Notes: generated from the letters alone by a model not told the origin. A stretch of DNA of 56,854 bases from Muribaculum sp. (GCA_023664085.1 JAMPGE010000007.1:1-56854), one strand, 5' to 3'; numbered from the stretch's first letter, positions 43,696 through 53,487 are shown. Program-made: numbers and translations.

Positions 43696-43736
43696 GAAGG
43701 GACGGCCATTCAAGGTCGTCCCTTCCATATTTTTTT
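43696..43736 (+). terminator. Intrinsic terminator of mutAB
   Basis: GAAGGGACG (43696-43704) pairs with CGTCCCTTC (43717-43725), followed by a T-run (43729-43736), 26 bp after the mutB stop. Confidence 0.9.
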
Positions 43737-43796
43737 AATTTGCTTCTATAACCCAACTCAAGTTTCACAAGTTGCTTTGCAACTTGAAAACTTGAA

Positions 43797-43913
43797 GTTT
43801 ATGATTTTATATGTTTAAAAGTTTAATTTCCGTATATTCAAATTCGAAATAAAAACACCAAATCATCAATTGGGCATAATCCCATAAACTCATAAACAAT
43901 AAACTTTTAAACC
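43797..43913. repeat. TTTA/TAAA-spaced low-complexity tract
   Basis: Units such as AAGTTTATG, ATGTTTAAAAGTTTAA and, further on, the complement style CATAAACTCATAAACAATAA (43883-43902) fill the gap before the TCAACTTTCG hairpin. Similar tracts occur at 16107-16130 and 26113-26150. Confidence 0.4.
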
Positions 43914-43937
43914 TCAACTTTCGAAAGCGAAAGTTGA
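43914..43937. repeat. TCAACTTTCG hairpin
   Basis: TCAACTTTCG-AAAG-CGAAAGTTGA: perfect 10 bp arms, 4-base loop. The same arm recurs in the larger hairpin at 44314-44399, and as a broken copy at 12752-12761. Confidence 0.6.
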
Positions 43938-43959
43938 ATTACCTAAGATCCAATGAGCG

Positions 43960-44250
43960 TCAATCGTCATGATCATGGCGATGTTTTTTGTAATATTTCT
44001 TATGCTGCTTCCTCTGCTCCTTCAGGAACTTTTTGCGTGCTTTTATATATTTTTTTTGATTTTTATGATGTCGTTTGATCCTTTTGTGATGACGTCCATG
44101 CTTCGGCGGGGGAGGAGGCATATATCGGCTGCCGGTGGAAAATTGCATACCGGAGCCTTCTGTAGTTAGCCACACATTAAAATCCTGCGCCACTCCTAAA
44201 GTGGGAGACAGTATTAAAATGGAGACTATGAGGGTCAGTAGGCGTTTCAT
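43960..44250 (-). CDS. Small exported His/Lys-rich protein
   Basis: The 96-residue protein has a clear signal peptide (about 1-21, cleaved near GVAQ). A short middle part (about 22-43) leads to a PPPPP stretch (46-50), and residues 51-96 are almost only Lys, His, Arg, Gln and Tyr (HGRHHKRIKRHHKNQKK, ending KKHRHDHDD). The mature protein is strongly basic. His pairs could bind metal, and the basic tail could bind nucleic acid or anionic glycans. All of this is inference and I do not recognise the family. It lies alone between two palindromic elements, downstream of ligA on the same strand. Confidence 0.65.
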   Translation of the reverse strand: MKRLLTLIVSILILSPTLGVAQDFNVWLTTEGSGMQFSTGSRYMPPPPPKHGRHHKRIKRHHKNQKKYIKARKKFLKEQRKQHKKYYKKHRHDHDD

Positions 44251-44313
44251 AGTAAAATATATTTTATGGTTTCACTGTTAAAACACCTCTGAATACTTCA
44301 ATGTTCAAATACG

Positions 44314-44399
44314 TAGAGTCCGTTTATAAAAATTTAATTCAACTTTCGAAAATCTGCAATTCACGAAAGTCGAATTAAATTTTTATAAGACGGAATCTA
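44314..44399. repeat. ~35 bp AT-rich inverted repeat downstream of ligA
   Basis: The left arm 44314-44348 and right arm 44364-44399 pair along ~34 bp with one bulge and about two mismatches, around the 15-base loop 44349-44363. The core is ATAAAAATTTAATTC and its complement, closed by ACTTTCG/CGAAAGT. It lies 21 bp after the ligA stop. It may act as a terminator-like structure or be a mobile palindrome. Confidence 0.75.
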
Positions 44400-44419
44400 A
44401 ATTTTAAATAAACCGAAAC

Positions 44420-46435
44420 CTATTCTTTTGAAATTATTTTTAAGAACTCATCTTCGGAAATGATGGGCACACCGAGTTTCTGGCATTTCTCATATTTGGA
44501 CGGCCCCATATTGTCTCCGGCGAGCACGAAACTCGTCTTTTTGCTTATACTTCCGGCATTCTTTCCACCTTCACGCTCGATTATATCCTTGTACTCGTCG
44601 CGGGAATGATGAGCGAACACTCCTGAAATCACTATGGTCTTTCCCTGCAACGCATCGCCTGCCGGCTGCATTTTTTCTTCAGACAACGACATGTTCACCC
44701 CGGCCAGAGCAAGACGCTCTATAATGTTTTCATTATGAGGATCGTGTAGATAATCATATATACATCCGGCGATGACAGGGCCTACGTCGGGCACAGCCGT
44801 CAGTTGCTCCACACTCATACATCTCATGGCGTCCATGCTCTTTACCGACCTTGCAAGACGCTTTGCAGTAGTTTCACCCACATTGGGAATTGACAAGGCA
44901 TACACCACTCTCTCAAACTCAACGCTTTTAGAGTCGGCTATACCCTTTATTATTCTACCTGCCATTTTATCACCCATCCTGTCCAACCCGGTAAGGGATT
45001 CGATTGTAAGGTCATAGAGATCGGCGATATTATTTACAAGTCCGCAGGCAAACAACAATTCAGCTGTCTCTTCACCTATACCATCGATATTCATCATGCG
45101 GCGCGCGCAGAAATGTTCGATTCTACCTGTGATCTGTGGGCGGCATCCATACTTGTTGGGACAAACCCAAGCGGCTTCTCCATAGATACGTTCTAAAGGA
45201 GTGCCGCACTCCGGACATTTTGTCACGAATTCTACTGCGGGGGCATCAGGCATACGTCTGGACTTGTCCACACCGGTGATTTTAGGAATGATCTCACCTC
45301 CCTTTTCCACATAAAGCCAATCACCTTCATGTATATCCAGCTCCTTGATGATATCGTCGTTGTGAAGAGAAGCCCGCTTCACTATAGTGCCGGAGAGCAA
45401 CACCGGCTCAAGGTTTGCCACCGGAGTGACAATGCCCATTCTTCCTGTCTCGAAAGAAACAAATTTTAGACGAGTGCATGCATTTTCAGGATTAAATTTA
45501 AATGCCACGGCCCATCGCGGAGACTTGGCGGTATAACCGAGGTTCAACTGCTGACGCAAAGAATTCACTTTAAAGACCAAGCCGTCAGTAGCCACGGGCA
45601 ACGTCTTCCTATCTTCATCCCATTTTTCAATAAATTCATCCACTTCTTCCATGGAGTGAAGGAGTCGCATATGTGACGACACCTTGAAGCCCCAATTCCG
45701 GGCTGCTTCCATATTGCGGTAATGACTGTCATAGGGCAGACGATCGCTAAGAAGGTAGTAGAATCTTGCATCAAGATGCCGGCGGGCCACTTCACGGGGA
45801 TCCTGTGTCTTAAGAGTGCCGGAGGCAGCGTTTCTCGGATTTGCAAAGAGCGGTTCTTCGTTATACGCCCGCTCGGCGTTCAGCTTCTCAAACACTTCCC
45901 AAGGCATGAGTATCTCACCTCTGATTTCAAACTCTTCGGGCCAATCGCCGGGAGCAAGCACAAGGGGAATGCTTCTGATGGTTTTCACATTGGCGGTGAC
46001 GTCATCGCCTTTAGTGCCGTCTCCGCGGGTAACCGCTCTTACCAGTCGGCCTTCCCTGTATAAAAGGGATATGGAAGTGCCGTCAAACTTCAGTTCACCT
46101 ACAATCTCGAAATTCTCATTTCCCAAAGCTTTATGCACCCGGTCAAACCAATCGTTGACTTCATCGATATTGTAGGTATTCGACAACGACATCATGGGCC
46201 TTTGATGCACTACGTGTTCAAAACCCCTGGTAAGATCGCTGCCTACACGTTGTGTGGGGGAAAGAGAATCGTAAAATTCCGGATGAGCCGCTTCAAGGGT
46301 CTCCAAACGCTTTAAAAGGGTGTCGAACTCTTGATCGGATATTTCCGGAGCATTGTTTACATAGTAGGCCTGATTATGCCTGTTGATTTCATCTCGAAGT
46401 GACTTTATCTCGAGGGCTGCCTGTTCGTTTGTCAT
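44420..46435 (-). CDS. ligA: NAD-dependent DNA ligase
   Basis: The 671-residue enzyme seals nicks in replication and repair using NAD. Order: Ia domain with [15 protein letters not shown], adenylation domain with active Lys116 in [13 protein letters not shown] and [17 protein letters not shown] fold, C4 zinc finger (CPECG and CPNKYGC), helix-hairpin-helix region, and a C-terminal BRCT domain ([12 protein letters not shown]). The length is standard. It follows truA by ~50 bp on the same strand and may share its transcript. Confidence 0.97.
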   Translation of the reverse strand: MTNEQAALEIKSLRDEINRHNQAYYVNNAPEISDQEFDTLLKRLETLEAAHPEFYDSLSPTQRVGSDLTRGFEHVVHQRPMMSLSNTYNIDEVNDWFDRVHKALGNENFEIVGELKFDGTSISLLYREGRLVRAVTRGDGTKGDDVTANVKTIRSIPLVLAPGDWPEEFEIRGEILMPWEVFEKLNAERAYNEEPLFANPRNAASGTLKTQDPREVARRHLDARFYYLLSDRLPYDSHYRNMEAARNWGFKVSSHMRLLHSMEEVDEFIEKWDEDRKTLPVATDGLVFKVNSLRQQLNLGYTAKSPRWAVAFKFNPENACTRLKFVSFETGRMGIVTPVANLEPVLLSGTIVKRASLHNDDIIKELDIHEGDWLYVEKGGEIIPKITGVDKSRRMPDAPAVEFVTKCPECGTPLERIYGEAAWVCPNKYGCRPQITGRIEHFCARRMMNIDGIGEETAELLFACGLVNNIADLYDLTIESLTGLDRMGDKMAGRIIKGIADSKSVEFERVVYALSIPNVGETTAKRLARSVKSMDAMRCMSVEQLTAVPDVGPVIAGCIYDYLHDPHNENIIERLALAGVNMSLSEEKMQPAGDALQGKTIVISGVFAHHSRDEYKDIIEREGGKNAGSISKKTSFVLAGDNMGPSKYEKCQKLGVPIISEDEFLKIISKE

Positions 46436-46486
46436 GATTGGTTTGGGTTTAGAAAATCAGGGAAATTTAGTATTCTATAGCGATTT

Positions 46487-47257
46487 CTAATATTTGATAT
46501 CCCATAGGAATAATGCCTGAGGCGGTACGGATTGGCCTGCTGCACATCTGTCTTTCTTATTTATAATATTCTTAAAATCAGAAACCGACAGTTTGCCGCG
46601 TCCCACGTCAAGCAATGTGCCGACTACGGCTCGGACCATGTTGCGCAAGAATCTGTTGGCTGTAATTGTAAACACGATTCCGGGAAAATCCACTGAAGGG
46701 AACTCATCCTGCGAACGCAACGGACGCCAATAAGCCTCTGTCACATCGCATATATTTGTTCGGCTATCGGCATGAAGCTTGGCAAAACTTGTAAAATCAT
46801 CTATGCAAAGAAGCGTCAATGCCGCTTCATTCATGGCCTCCACGTTGAGTGAGGAAGGACAATGCCAACTAAGGGGATAAAGAAAGGGGCTTCTTTCGAA
46901 CGTGATGAAATACTTATAAGTGCGGCTTTTGGCAGAAAACCGTGCATGCAGATCGTTATCCACCGCATATACGTTTCTCACCACGATGTCCCTTCCACAA
47001 AGCGAATTAAGGGATCTCTTAATTCGCTCGCAAAACGAAGACATATCCGCCAAGTCCGAGCCATAATCGAAGTGGGCATACATGCGGCGGGCATGGACGC
47101 CCGTATCGGTACGTCCGGCACCCACCACATTTATGTCGCCGCGAAGCACTGTGCTCAATGCCTCCTCTATAGTTTGCTGCACAGAGGGAGCATTCGGCTG
47201 ACGTTGCCACCCATGAAAGGGAGCGCCATTGTAGGATAATTCAATGAAGAAACGCAC
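46487..47257 (-). CDS. truA: tRNA pseudouridine synthase A
   Basis: The 256-residue enzyme makes pseudouridine at tRNA positions 38-40. The catalytic Asp51 lies in GAGRTDTGVHARRM. Other conserved parts are YNGAPFHGWQRQP at the start, RTYKYFI and ITANRFLRNMVRAVVGTLLDVGRGKL. It starts three bases after the speA stop, so it is translationally coupled to it. Confidence 0.96.
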   Translation of the reverse strand: MRFFIELSYNGAPFHGWQRQPNAPSVQQTIEEALSTVLRGDINVVGAGRTDTGVHARRMYAHFDYGSDLADMSSFCERIKRSLNSLCGRDIVVRNVYAVDNDLHARFSAKSRTYKYFITFERSPFLYPLSWHCPSSLNVEAMNEAALTLLCIDDFTSFAKLHADSRTNICDVTEAYWRPLRSQDEFPSVDFPGIVFTITANRFLRNMVRAVVGTLLDVGRGKLSVSDFKNIINKKDRCAAGQSVPPQALFLWDIKY

Positions 47258-47260
47258 CTT

Positions 47261-49168
47261 TCAGTCCCTTTCAAGATATGTGATGCCGTAAAGGCCGGAG
47301 CGGTAAGTGTTGAGAAACTGGCGACCTTCTTCGGCGGAAATGACTCCACTCTTCACCGATTTGGATACCCACGTTTCAAGATTACGCACCAGCTTTTTGG
47401 GATTATATTCCACGTAGTCGAGCACGTCGGCCACAGGCTCTCCGTCAATAATCTGTTCGATGGAATATGACTTCTTATCCGCACTCAAAGCAATATGTAC
47501 GGCGTTGGTATCACCGAAAAGATTATGGAGATCACCAAGGATCTCTTGATATGCACCTACAAGAAACACAGCCAGATAATAGTGATCACCCTGTCGGAGT
47601 ACATGCACGGGAAGAGAATGGCTTACCCCCTGAGGAGCTACGAAATGATTGATTTTTCCATCGGAATCACACGTGATATCCTGAATGGTACACCTTCTGG
47701 TAGGCTTCTCGTCAAGACGGGAGATAGGGGTGATGGGAAACATCTGGTCAATGGCCCATGAATCGGTAAGACTCTGGAACAGAGAGAAATTACAAAAATA
47801 TTTTTCGGGAAGCATTCTCTCCACTTTTCTTAATTCTTCGGGAGGGTGCTTCATGGATCGCGTCATGTCGTTTACGTCGCGGGCCACGGACCAGAATAAT
47901 TTCTCTATCTGGGCGCGCGTAGTGAGGTCGAGCAGACCGAGACTGAATCGTTCTAGCGCCTCCTCGCGAATCTGAAGGGCGTCGTGCCAATCCTCAAACA
48001 CGCTTGTAGGGTTGATCTTGTCCCATATGAGATATAATTCGCGCGCCAATTCATGGGCATCTTCGGGAAGTTCTTCATCATCACGCCAGATGGGCTGGCA
48101 AGCCGTCTCGAGTACTTCTATCACGAGTACCGAATGATGGGCTGTAAGAGAGCGGCCACTCTCCGTGATGATATTGGGGTGGGGGAGCCGGTTTTTCTCA
48201 CAGACATCCACAAGGGATGATACAGCATCGTTGACGTATTCCTGAATGGAATAATTCATGGAGTTTTCGCCATAAGCGGAACGAGTGCCGTCATAGTCCA
48301 CGCCTAATCCCCCTCCCACGTCTACAAACTTGATATTGAAGCCTTGTTTCGACAGCTGTACGAAAAACTGCATGGCCTCTCTCAAAGCGTTCTTGATCCT
48401 ACGGATTTTAGTAATCTGGCTGCCGATGTGGAAATGGATGAATTGCAGGGCTTCGGTCATATTATGCTTGCGAAGGAAATCAAGAGCAGAGAGCAACTCC
48501 GAGGAATTGAGACCGAATTTGCTCACATCGCCTCCACTTTCCTCCCATTTACCGCTGCCCGAGGAAGAAAGTTTGATGCGTATTCCCACATTTGGCACGA
48601 TTCCGAGGCGTTTGGATACTGCAGAGATAAGCTTAAGTTCGTTGAGTTTCTCCACAACAAGAAAAATGCGTCGGCCCATTTTCTGGGCCATCAGAGCAAG
48701 TTCCACATAATCCTCATCTTTGTAGCCGTTGCATACAATGATTGATTTGGAATTGGGATTCACGGCGAGCACGGCATGCAGTTCGGGTTTTGAGCCTGCC
48801 TCAAGACCGATATTGTATTTGTTGCCATGGCTCACGATTTCCTCCACCACTTGCCGAATCTGGTTAACCTTGATCGGGTAGACCACAAAACTCTCTCCTT
48901 TGTAGTCATATTCCTTCGAAGCCTGGTGGAAGCAAGATGTCATCATTCTTATACGGTCGTCGAGGATATCCGGGAAGCGCAGTAGCAACGGGGCGCATAC
49001 GTCTCTGATTTTGAGTTCGTCCATTACCTCCACCAAGTCTACGGCACATCCGGCGTCGCGGGCCGGCGTCACCTGCATGTGTCCCTTATCATTGATGGAA
49101 AAATAATCCAGTCCCCAGCCGTTTACGTTGTATAGTTCCGCTGAGTCTTCAATTCTCCATTTTCTCAT
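47261..49168 (-). CDS. speA: Biosynthetic arginine decarboxylase
   Basis: The 635-residue fold-type III PLP enzyme converts arginine to agmatine, the first step of the AguA-AguB route encoded at 4.6-6.8 kb. PLP Lys100 is in VVYPIKVNQ. Other family segments are GLEAGSKPELHAVL, FHIGSQI, FVDVGGGLGVDYDG, ESGRSLTAHHSVLV and the C-terminal HVLRQGDHYYLAVFLVGAYQEILGD. The length matches E. coli-type SpeA. It sits in a same-strand run with argR upstream, so arginine-responsive control is possible. Confidence 0.96.
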   Translation of the reverse strand: MRKWRIEDSAELYNVNGWGLDYFSINDKGHMQVTPARDAGCAVDLVEVMDELKIRDVCAPLLLRFPDILDDRIRMMTSCFHQASKEYDYKGESFVVYPIKVNQIRQVVEEIVSHGNKYNIGLEAGSKPELHAVLAVNPNSKSIIVCNGYKDEDYVELALMAQKMGRRIFLVVEKLNELKLISAVSKRLGIVPNVGIRIKLSSSGSGKWEESGGDVSKFGLNSSELLSALDFLRKHNMTEALQFIHFHIGSQITKIRRIKNALREAMQFFVQLSKQGFNIKFVDVGGGLGVDYDGTRSAYGENSMNYSIQEYVNDAVSSLVDVCEKNRLPHPNIITESGRSLTAHHSVLVIEVLETACQPIWRDDEELPEDAHELARELYLIWDKINPTSVFEDWHDALQIREEALERFSLGLLDLTTRAQIEKLFWSVARDVNDMTRSMKHPPEELRKVERMLPEKYFCNFSLFQSLTDSWAIDQMFPITPISRLDEKPTRRCTIQDITCDSDGKINHFVAPQGVSHSLPVHVLRQGDHYYLAVFLVGAYQEILGDLHNLFGDTNAVHIALSADKKSYSIEQIIDGEPVADVLDYVEYNPKKLVRNLETWVSKSVKSGVISAEEGRQFLNTYRSGLYGITYLERD

Positions 49169-49202
49169 ATCTCTGTTTGTGTTTTTGAGGAAATCTTAGG
49201 AG

Positions 49203-49541
49203 TTAGTCCCCGACGGTGGCGGATTGCGCCCGGCCGAGAAGTTCCATATTCTCTGCTATGATTTCTGTTATTTTGCGGGATATACCCATTTTGTCAGTAT
49301 AATTGCGATAGGTAATCCTGCCTTCCACATAAAGTTTGGTCCCTTTTACTACGTATCGCTCCACGATGCGGGCCATTTCGTTATAAAAGAGTATACGGTG
49401 CCAATCGGTGACTTCCACATTGTCGCCGTATCGTGAATTAGTGGCAAGCGACACCACAGCCACGGCTTTATCTTTCTCCGGATAGTGCATGGCAGGGTCA
49501 CTGCCCACATTGCCTATCAATATTACTTTATTTACCGACAT
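49203..49541 (-). CDS. ssb: Single-stranded DNA-binding protein
   Basis: The start is at MSVNKVILIGNVG (49541); the track-length ATG two codons earlier is less likely. 112 residues. The OB fold is complete (GNVGSDPAMHY, SLATNSRY, VTDWHRILFYNEMARIVERYVVKGTKLYVEGRITYRNYTDK). It lacks the long acidic tail ending DDDIPF of canonical SSB that binds repair partners. It may be a secondary, short SSB as often found in Bacteroidota. It lies 34 bp upstream of speA. Confidence 0.9.
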   Translation of the reverse strand: MSVNKVILIGNVGSDPAMHYPEKDKAVAVVSLATNSRYGDNVEVTDWHRILFYNEMARIVERYVVKGTKLYVEGRITYRNYTDKMGISRKITEIIAENMELLGRAQSATVGD

Positions 49542-49565
49542 AAGCAAGTTTGAAATAAATGTTTA

Positions 49566-50480
49566 TTATACAGACACTGATTTAAGCGCAAGCCCGGTCT
49601 TCTCATGCAGGCCGCACAGCAAATTCATAAGATGGACGGCCTCTCCGGCACCACCCCTCATGGTAGGATCCACAAGCACGTCGATACACATATGAGCAGC
49701 GTCTGACCTGCTGAGCCGGAGTATACATTTGTTGGTCCCTTCCACCTCTTTATTGTCAATTACTTTCCCAGTGAGGAATGTGAAGTTATGGTCATCGTAT
49801 ACCTCTTCGTAACGGGGAGCCACATCATCCACTTCCATGGTCATCGGCAGAATAATGTACATACGCATGGCCCTGTCGGAACCCGAATCCTCCATTCTCT
49901 CTATATTGACCTTTGCATTGAAGCTTTTCTGAATCTTAGGCAGCACATCTTCAATCTGGCGTGCCGCCTGCCTAAGGAATTCACGAGTGTCGACCTCGGC
50001 ACCGGGAGCCGAATCCGGAAGAGCCACTTTTACATCTATATCTCCGCCAATCATCAGGTTCAGGGCCAATGGATTGAGGGCAATGAGCAATGCAGAGGCT
50101 ACCGGATTGGGGAGCACAGCGTGCAAAGCGCCTCTCACCAAAGGTTTGCGAAACGCTTCCGAAAGTCCGAATACGGCATCCTCCGTAGCAATATCATATG
50201 CATCAGGCCGCATATCCACCCATTTAAGTTCAGCAGGAAGACTTGCGGCATTGATGGTTTTGTCAAGGATAAAGAGGAAATCAAGATTATCGGCGGCGAG
50301 CGTATCGGTAAAGGTCAGACGTTGCTCTCCGATTAACCCGTGATGCACTGAGTCTGCATGAAGACCTTTGCGTGCCGGGGCATAAAGGCAGGTGATATCC
50401 ACGTCGGGATGATTCACAAGAATACGTATTAATTCTCCAGCCTGAGGAGTGTCGGCACCGGCAATTCCAATTTTATACAT
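49566..50480 (-). CDS. ArgC-like NAGSA dehydrogenase homologue lacking the catalytic Cys
   Basis: The start is at MYKIGIAGADTPQ (50480), giving 304 residues. The N-terminal NADP fold (GIAGADTPQAGELIRILVNHPDVDI) and general layout match ArgC, which reduces N-acetylglutamyl phosphate. At the active site ArgC has NPGCYPTA; here the aligned sequence is LPNPVASALLIALNPL, without a cysteine. Reductase chemistry through a thioester is therefore unlikely. It may be an arginine-pathway paralogue with a binding or regulatory role, or belong to a related aspartate-semialdehyde-dehydrogenase-like family. argR lies just upstream on the same strand. Confidence 0.7.
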   Translation of the reverse strand: MYKIGIAGADTPQAGELIRILVNHPDVDITCLYAPARKGLHADSVHHGLIGEQRLTFTDTLAADNLDFLFILDKTINAASLPAELKWVDMRPDAYDIATEDAVFGLSEAFRKPLVRGALHAVLPNPVASALLIALNPLALNLMIGGDIDVKVALPDSAPGAEVDTREFLRQAARQIEDVLPKIQKSFNAKVNIERMEDSGSDRAMRMYIILPMTMEVDDVAPRYEEVYDDHNFTFLTGKVIDNKEVEGTNKCILRLSRSDAAHMCIDVLVDPTMRGGAGEAVHLMNLLCGLHEKTGLALKSVSV

Positions 50481-50652
50481 ATTATAAGATTGATCAATAT
50501 GGTAAATATGAGGGAAGCGCGATAAGTAATAATGCAGAATAATCGCAAGATCTTCCTGACAATATGCCAAACTAAAAATTTTTACCTCACATTTACAAAG
50601 GGCTTGATTTAGATTTTAAGGTGATTTATAGTAGATTCATACTCCAAGTATG

Positions 50653-51135
50653 CTATTTGATCGGAAGAATTCGAGCAAATACATTGCGGGCCTTTTCATG
50701 GCTCACATCCTCGCGGAGCACAGCGAAAACCGTATCGGTGCCGGGAATAGTACCCAATATTTCGGGAAAGCCGCTTAGATCTATCTCATAGGCAAGACCG
50801 GTTGCATATCCGTTACGGGTCTTTATCACAGCGATATTTCCGGAAAATTCGAGTGATAGGAAACCACTCTGAAAGTCGGGATTGAAGCCGATCTTTCCGG
50901 CATCTATCAGTCTATCCTTAAGCGAGCTGCTATCCGGGAGGGTATACATGTAAGTGCCCCTGTCCGTGGGCACCTTTACCGTTCGCAGGGTCTTAAGATC
51001 GCGTGAGAGAGTGGCCTGTGTCACTTCCAGACCTTCCTCACTCAGCATCTTCATCAATTCCTCCTGTGAAGATACGCAGTTGTTGTTGATGATATCCACG
51101 ATAGTCTCCAGCCGATCCTTTCTATTGTTTTTCAT
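50653..51135 (-). CDS. argR: Arginine repressor ArgR
   Basis: The start is at MKNNRKDRLETIVDI (51135), giving 160 residues. The N-terminal winged helix (SSQEELMKMLSEEGLEVTQA then TLSRDLKTLRTVK) binds ARG-box DNA. The C-terminal domain (FLSLEFSGNIAVIKTRNGYA, ILGTIPGTDTVFAVL) binds arginine and forms the hexamer. The GTIPGTDT segment replaces the common GTIAGDDT. It likely controls arginine synthesis and use, and the ArgC-like and speA genes lie just downstream. Confidence 0.93.
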   Translation of the reverse strand: MKNNRKDRLETIVDIINNNCVSSQEELMKMLSEEGLEVTQATLSRDLKTLRTVKVPTDRGTYMYTLPDSSSLKDRLIDAGKIGFNPDFQSGFLSLEFSGNIAVIKTRNGYATGLAYEIDLSGFPEILGTIPGTDTVFAVLREDVSHEKARNVFARILPIK

Positions 51136-51148
51136 CTTAATAAGTTGA

Positions 51149-51790
51149 TTATTTTTTACGGCTGTCGAGTATTTTCTTAATTTGCTGAGCAATTTCGTAT
51201 TTTTCCTTGCTTACGGCATCGTTGAGAAGATCCAGAAGCTGCGCATCCGACATTTCTTCATACGGACCGGAGGAGCCGGAAGTCGCCATCTCATCTGTGG
51301 AAGCAGCATACTCCTTAGGCCTATTGTCCCTGCGTTTGCGAAGCTCTGCATCAGAAGGAGAGAATCCGGCTTCATCGAGCACTGCGGCAGAAGTAAATAT
51401 CGGTGCACCCACCCGGATGGCCAATGCCACGGCATCGCTGCTGCGTGAATCTATCAGTTTAAGTTCTCCGTCGCGCGTCAGCAGATGCAGCGTAGAGGCG
51501 AATACACCGGTGGGAAGTCGGCGAATTGTAATCTTTTTGAGAGTGGCACCGAAGGCCTGAAGGATACTGACCATCAGGTCATGGGTGAGCGGGCGGGGGG
51601 TGACCACTTCCTGCAATTTGCATTCAATGGCCTGAGCCTCCGCATATCCAATTACTATAGGTATCCGCCGGTTGCCATCCATCTCTTCAAGGATGAGAGC
51701 GTATACTCCGGATTCTATCTGATTATATGTGATGCCAAGCAGCCTAAGCTGTTTGTTGTCGTCTGAATTATACAAGGGATCGTTTGTCAT
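51149..51790 (-). CDS. Bifunctional nuclease (DUF151) family protein with UvrB/C-like tail
   Basis: The protein has 213 residues. Residues ~10-140 form the bifunctional-nuclease domain (GVYALILEEMDGNRRIPIVIGYAEAQAIECKLQ, LIDSRSSDAVALAIRVGAPIF, given here as three short landmarks: VYALILEEMDG, PIVIGYAEAQAI, DSRSSDAVALAI). The C-terminal ~40 residues (QLLDLLNDAVSKEKYEIAQQ) look like a UVR interaction motif. The domain has been described with DNase and RNase activity in plants and is common in Bacteroidota. It starts 9 bp after mnmA and ends 13 bp before argR. Confidence 0.85.
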   Translation of the reverse strand: MTNDPLYNSDDNKQLRLLGITYNQIESGVYALILEEMDGNRRIPIVIGYAEAQAIECKLQEVVTPRPLTHDLMVSILQAFGATLKKITIRRLPTGVFASTLHLLTRDGELKLIDSRSSDAVALAIRVGAPIFTSAAVLDEAGFSPSDAELRKRRDNRPKEYAASTDEMATSGSSGPYEEMSDAQLLDLLNDAVSKEKYEIAQQIKKILDSRKK

Positions 51791-51799
51791 TCTGTCTTT

Positions 51800-52990
51800 T
51801 TAATGTTGAGGTTGAGAGTTCATTTCCTTTGGTTGGGCGATATTCTTTTTGGGCGTACTCTTTTTCCGTCGCTTGGATGAAGAAGTAAGCAGAGTTATCA
51901 TTCCCGATCCGAGACAAATACTATTGTCGGGCGTATAGATCACCGCGTACTGGCCGGGAGCAATTCCCTGCACGTCCTCATCGGCTTCTATCACACAGGA
52001 ATTTTCATCTGTACGTCGCAATAAAGCAGATGCGAAGTGGGGTGTATGACGGTTTTTAAAACTTATACGCATCGTGTCGGTGTCTATACGTTGAAGCAGA
52101 TCTTCTATAGGTGCAGCCTGAGCCATGTCGAACGGATCACCGCTGATCCAGTTCATCTCTTCAAGCGGGAGGGTTCGGCCGTATTGTAGGGGAGTGGCAT
52201 ATCCCCGAGATACGTATACCACGTTGTCTCTCACGTTTTTTCTGACCACAAACCAGGGACCGCCGCTCAGGCCCAAGCCTTTGCGCTGTCCGATTGTATG
52301 AAACCAGTAGCCGTGGTGTTCTCCGATTTTTTCTCCAGTCTCAATGTCGATCACCGGGCCCTTACGTTCTCCGAGATGGCGACGGATGAAGTCATTGTAG
52401 TTAATCTTTCCCAGAAAGCATATACCCTGGGAATCTTTGCGGGTGGCATTCGGCAAGTTGGCCTCTGCCGCAATCTTTCTTACGTCCGACTTGGGAATGT
52501 CGCCAAGAGGAAACATAATATGGCATAGCTGCCCGTAGGAAATCCGGGCAAGGAAATCTGTCTGATCTTTTACGGGATCGCAGGCCGTGGCAAGATAATA
52601 TTTTCCGCCACGTTCTATGACGTTTGCATAATGGCCCGTGGCTGTCTTGTCATATTCAAGGCCTTTCCGCTGCTCGAAAAAACCGAATTTTATCAACTTG
52701 TTGCACATTATGTCGGGATGGGGTGTCAGTCCATTCTTCACGGTGCGCAACGTATAATCCATTACATTGTCCCAATATTCTTCATGAAGATTCACTATCT
52801 CCAATGGCAAACCATATTTTCTTGCAATGAGAGTACACATTTCTATATCCTCCTCGGCACTGCAGTCGCCTTCGCCATTGTCCATGCCGATACGAATATA
52901 AAACAGGTGCAGATCGTGGCCTTCCTTATATAGCTTGTCGACTACAACGGCACTGTCCACACCTCCGGATACCAATACAGCTATTTTCAT
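51800..52990 (-). CDS. mnmA: tRNA-specific 2-thiouridylase MnmA
   Basis: The 396-residue enzyme puts sulfur on U34 of Lys, Glu and Gln tRNAs. It has the PP-loop [13 protein letters not shown] near the start, catalytic Cys in [11 protein letters not shown], the second catalytic Cys in [13 protein letters not shown] and the tRNA-binding [20 protein letters not shown]. An extra basic C-terminal tail ([13 protein letters not shown]) extends past the usual end. It follows the DoxX gene with a 2 bp gap. Confidence 0.95.
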   Translation of the reverse strand: MKIAVLVSGGVDSAVVVDKLYKEGHDLHLFYIRIGMDNGEGDCSAEEDIEMCTLIARKYGLPLEIVNLHEEYWDNVMDYTLRTVKNGLTPHPDIMCNKLIKFGFFEQRKGLEYDKTATGHYANVIERGGKYYLATACDPVKDQTDFLARISYGQLCHIMFPLGDIPKSDVRKIAAEANLPNATRKDSQGICFLGKINYNDFIRRHLGERKGPVIDIETGEKIGEHHGYWFHTIGQRKGLGLSGGPWFVVRKNVRDNVVYVSRGYATPLQYGRTLPLEEMNWISGDPFDMAQAAPIEDLLQRIDTDTMRISFKNRHTPHFASALLRRTDENSCVIEADEDVQGIAPGQYAVIYTPDNSICLGSGMITLLTSSSKRRKKSTPKKNIAQPKEMNSQPQH

Positions 52991-52992
52991 AT

Positions 52993-53487
52993 TTATACCT
53001 CTTCCAAGTCTTCTTCGTTCTTATTGTCCGAATGCAGCATATGCAGCGAAAGAAAATAATCCACGGATATCTTTCCGGGACCCACAAGCATTATGAAGAA
53101 ATAAATGCCGATAAACATCACTGGGAGGTAGGCCGGAGACATCCAAGAAAACAAGTCGCCCGTCTGCGGATGCATCAGCAGATGATACTCAGCCATAATC
53201 ATGGCGATGCAGGGGGGTAAAGTCATTAGCCGGGTCAAAAAACCAAACATAATAAAGATCGAGGTGGCGATCTCTATCACTATCATCAAAGTGAGGGAAG
53301 CCTCCGCACTCAGTCCGATCACGGATGGGAAAATCGCGGCTATATCTTCAAACCGCACTATGTGGCGCACTCCGAATTGAAGTAGCATTATCCCTACAAA
53401 CAAGCGTAGAAACAATCTGCCGAGATTGGTGTAGGAATATCCTGTAGATTTGAAATACAGCTGCTTGAATATTTCTGTCAGTTTCAT
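52993..53487 (-). CDS. DoxX family membrane protein
   Basis: The 164-residue protein has four hydrophobic helices. Helix 1 is [20 protein letters not shown], and a conserved DoxX layout follows. Charged residues at the C terminus ([11 protein letters not shown]) are cytosolic. DoxX proteins are thought to work with thiol or quinone redox partners. Its start overlaps the end of the DUF5106 thioredoxin-like gene by four bases, which supports a joint redox function. Confidence 0.88.
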   Translation of the reverse strand: MKLTEIFKQLYFKSTGYSYTNLGRLFLRLFVGIMLLQFGVRHIVRFEDIAAIFPSVIGLSAEASLTLMIVIEIATSIFIMFGFLTRLMTLPPCIAMIMAEYHLLMHPQTGDLFSWMSPAYLPVMFIGIYFFIMLVGPGKISVDYFLSLHMLHSDNKNEEDLEEV

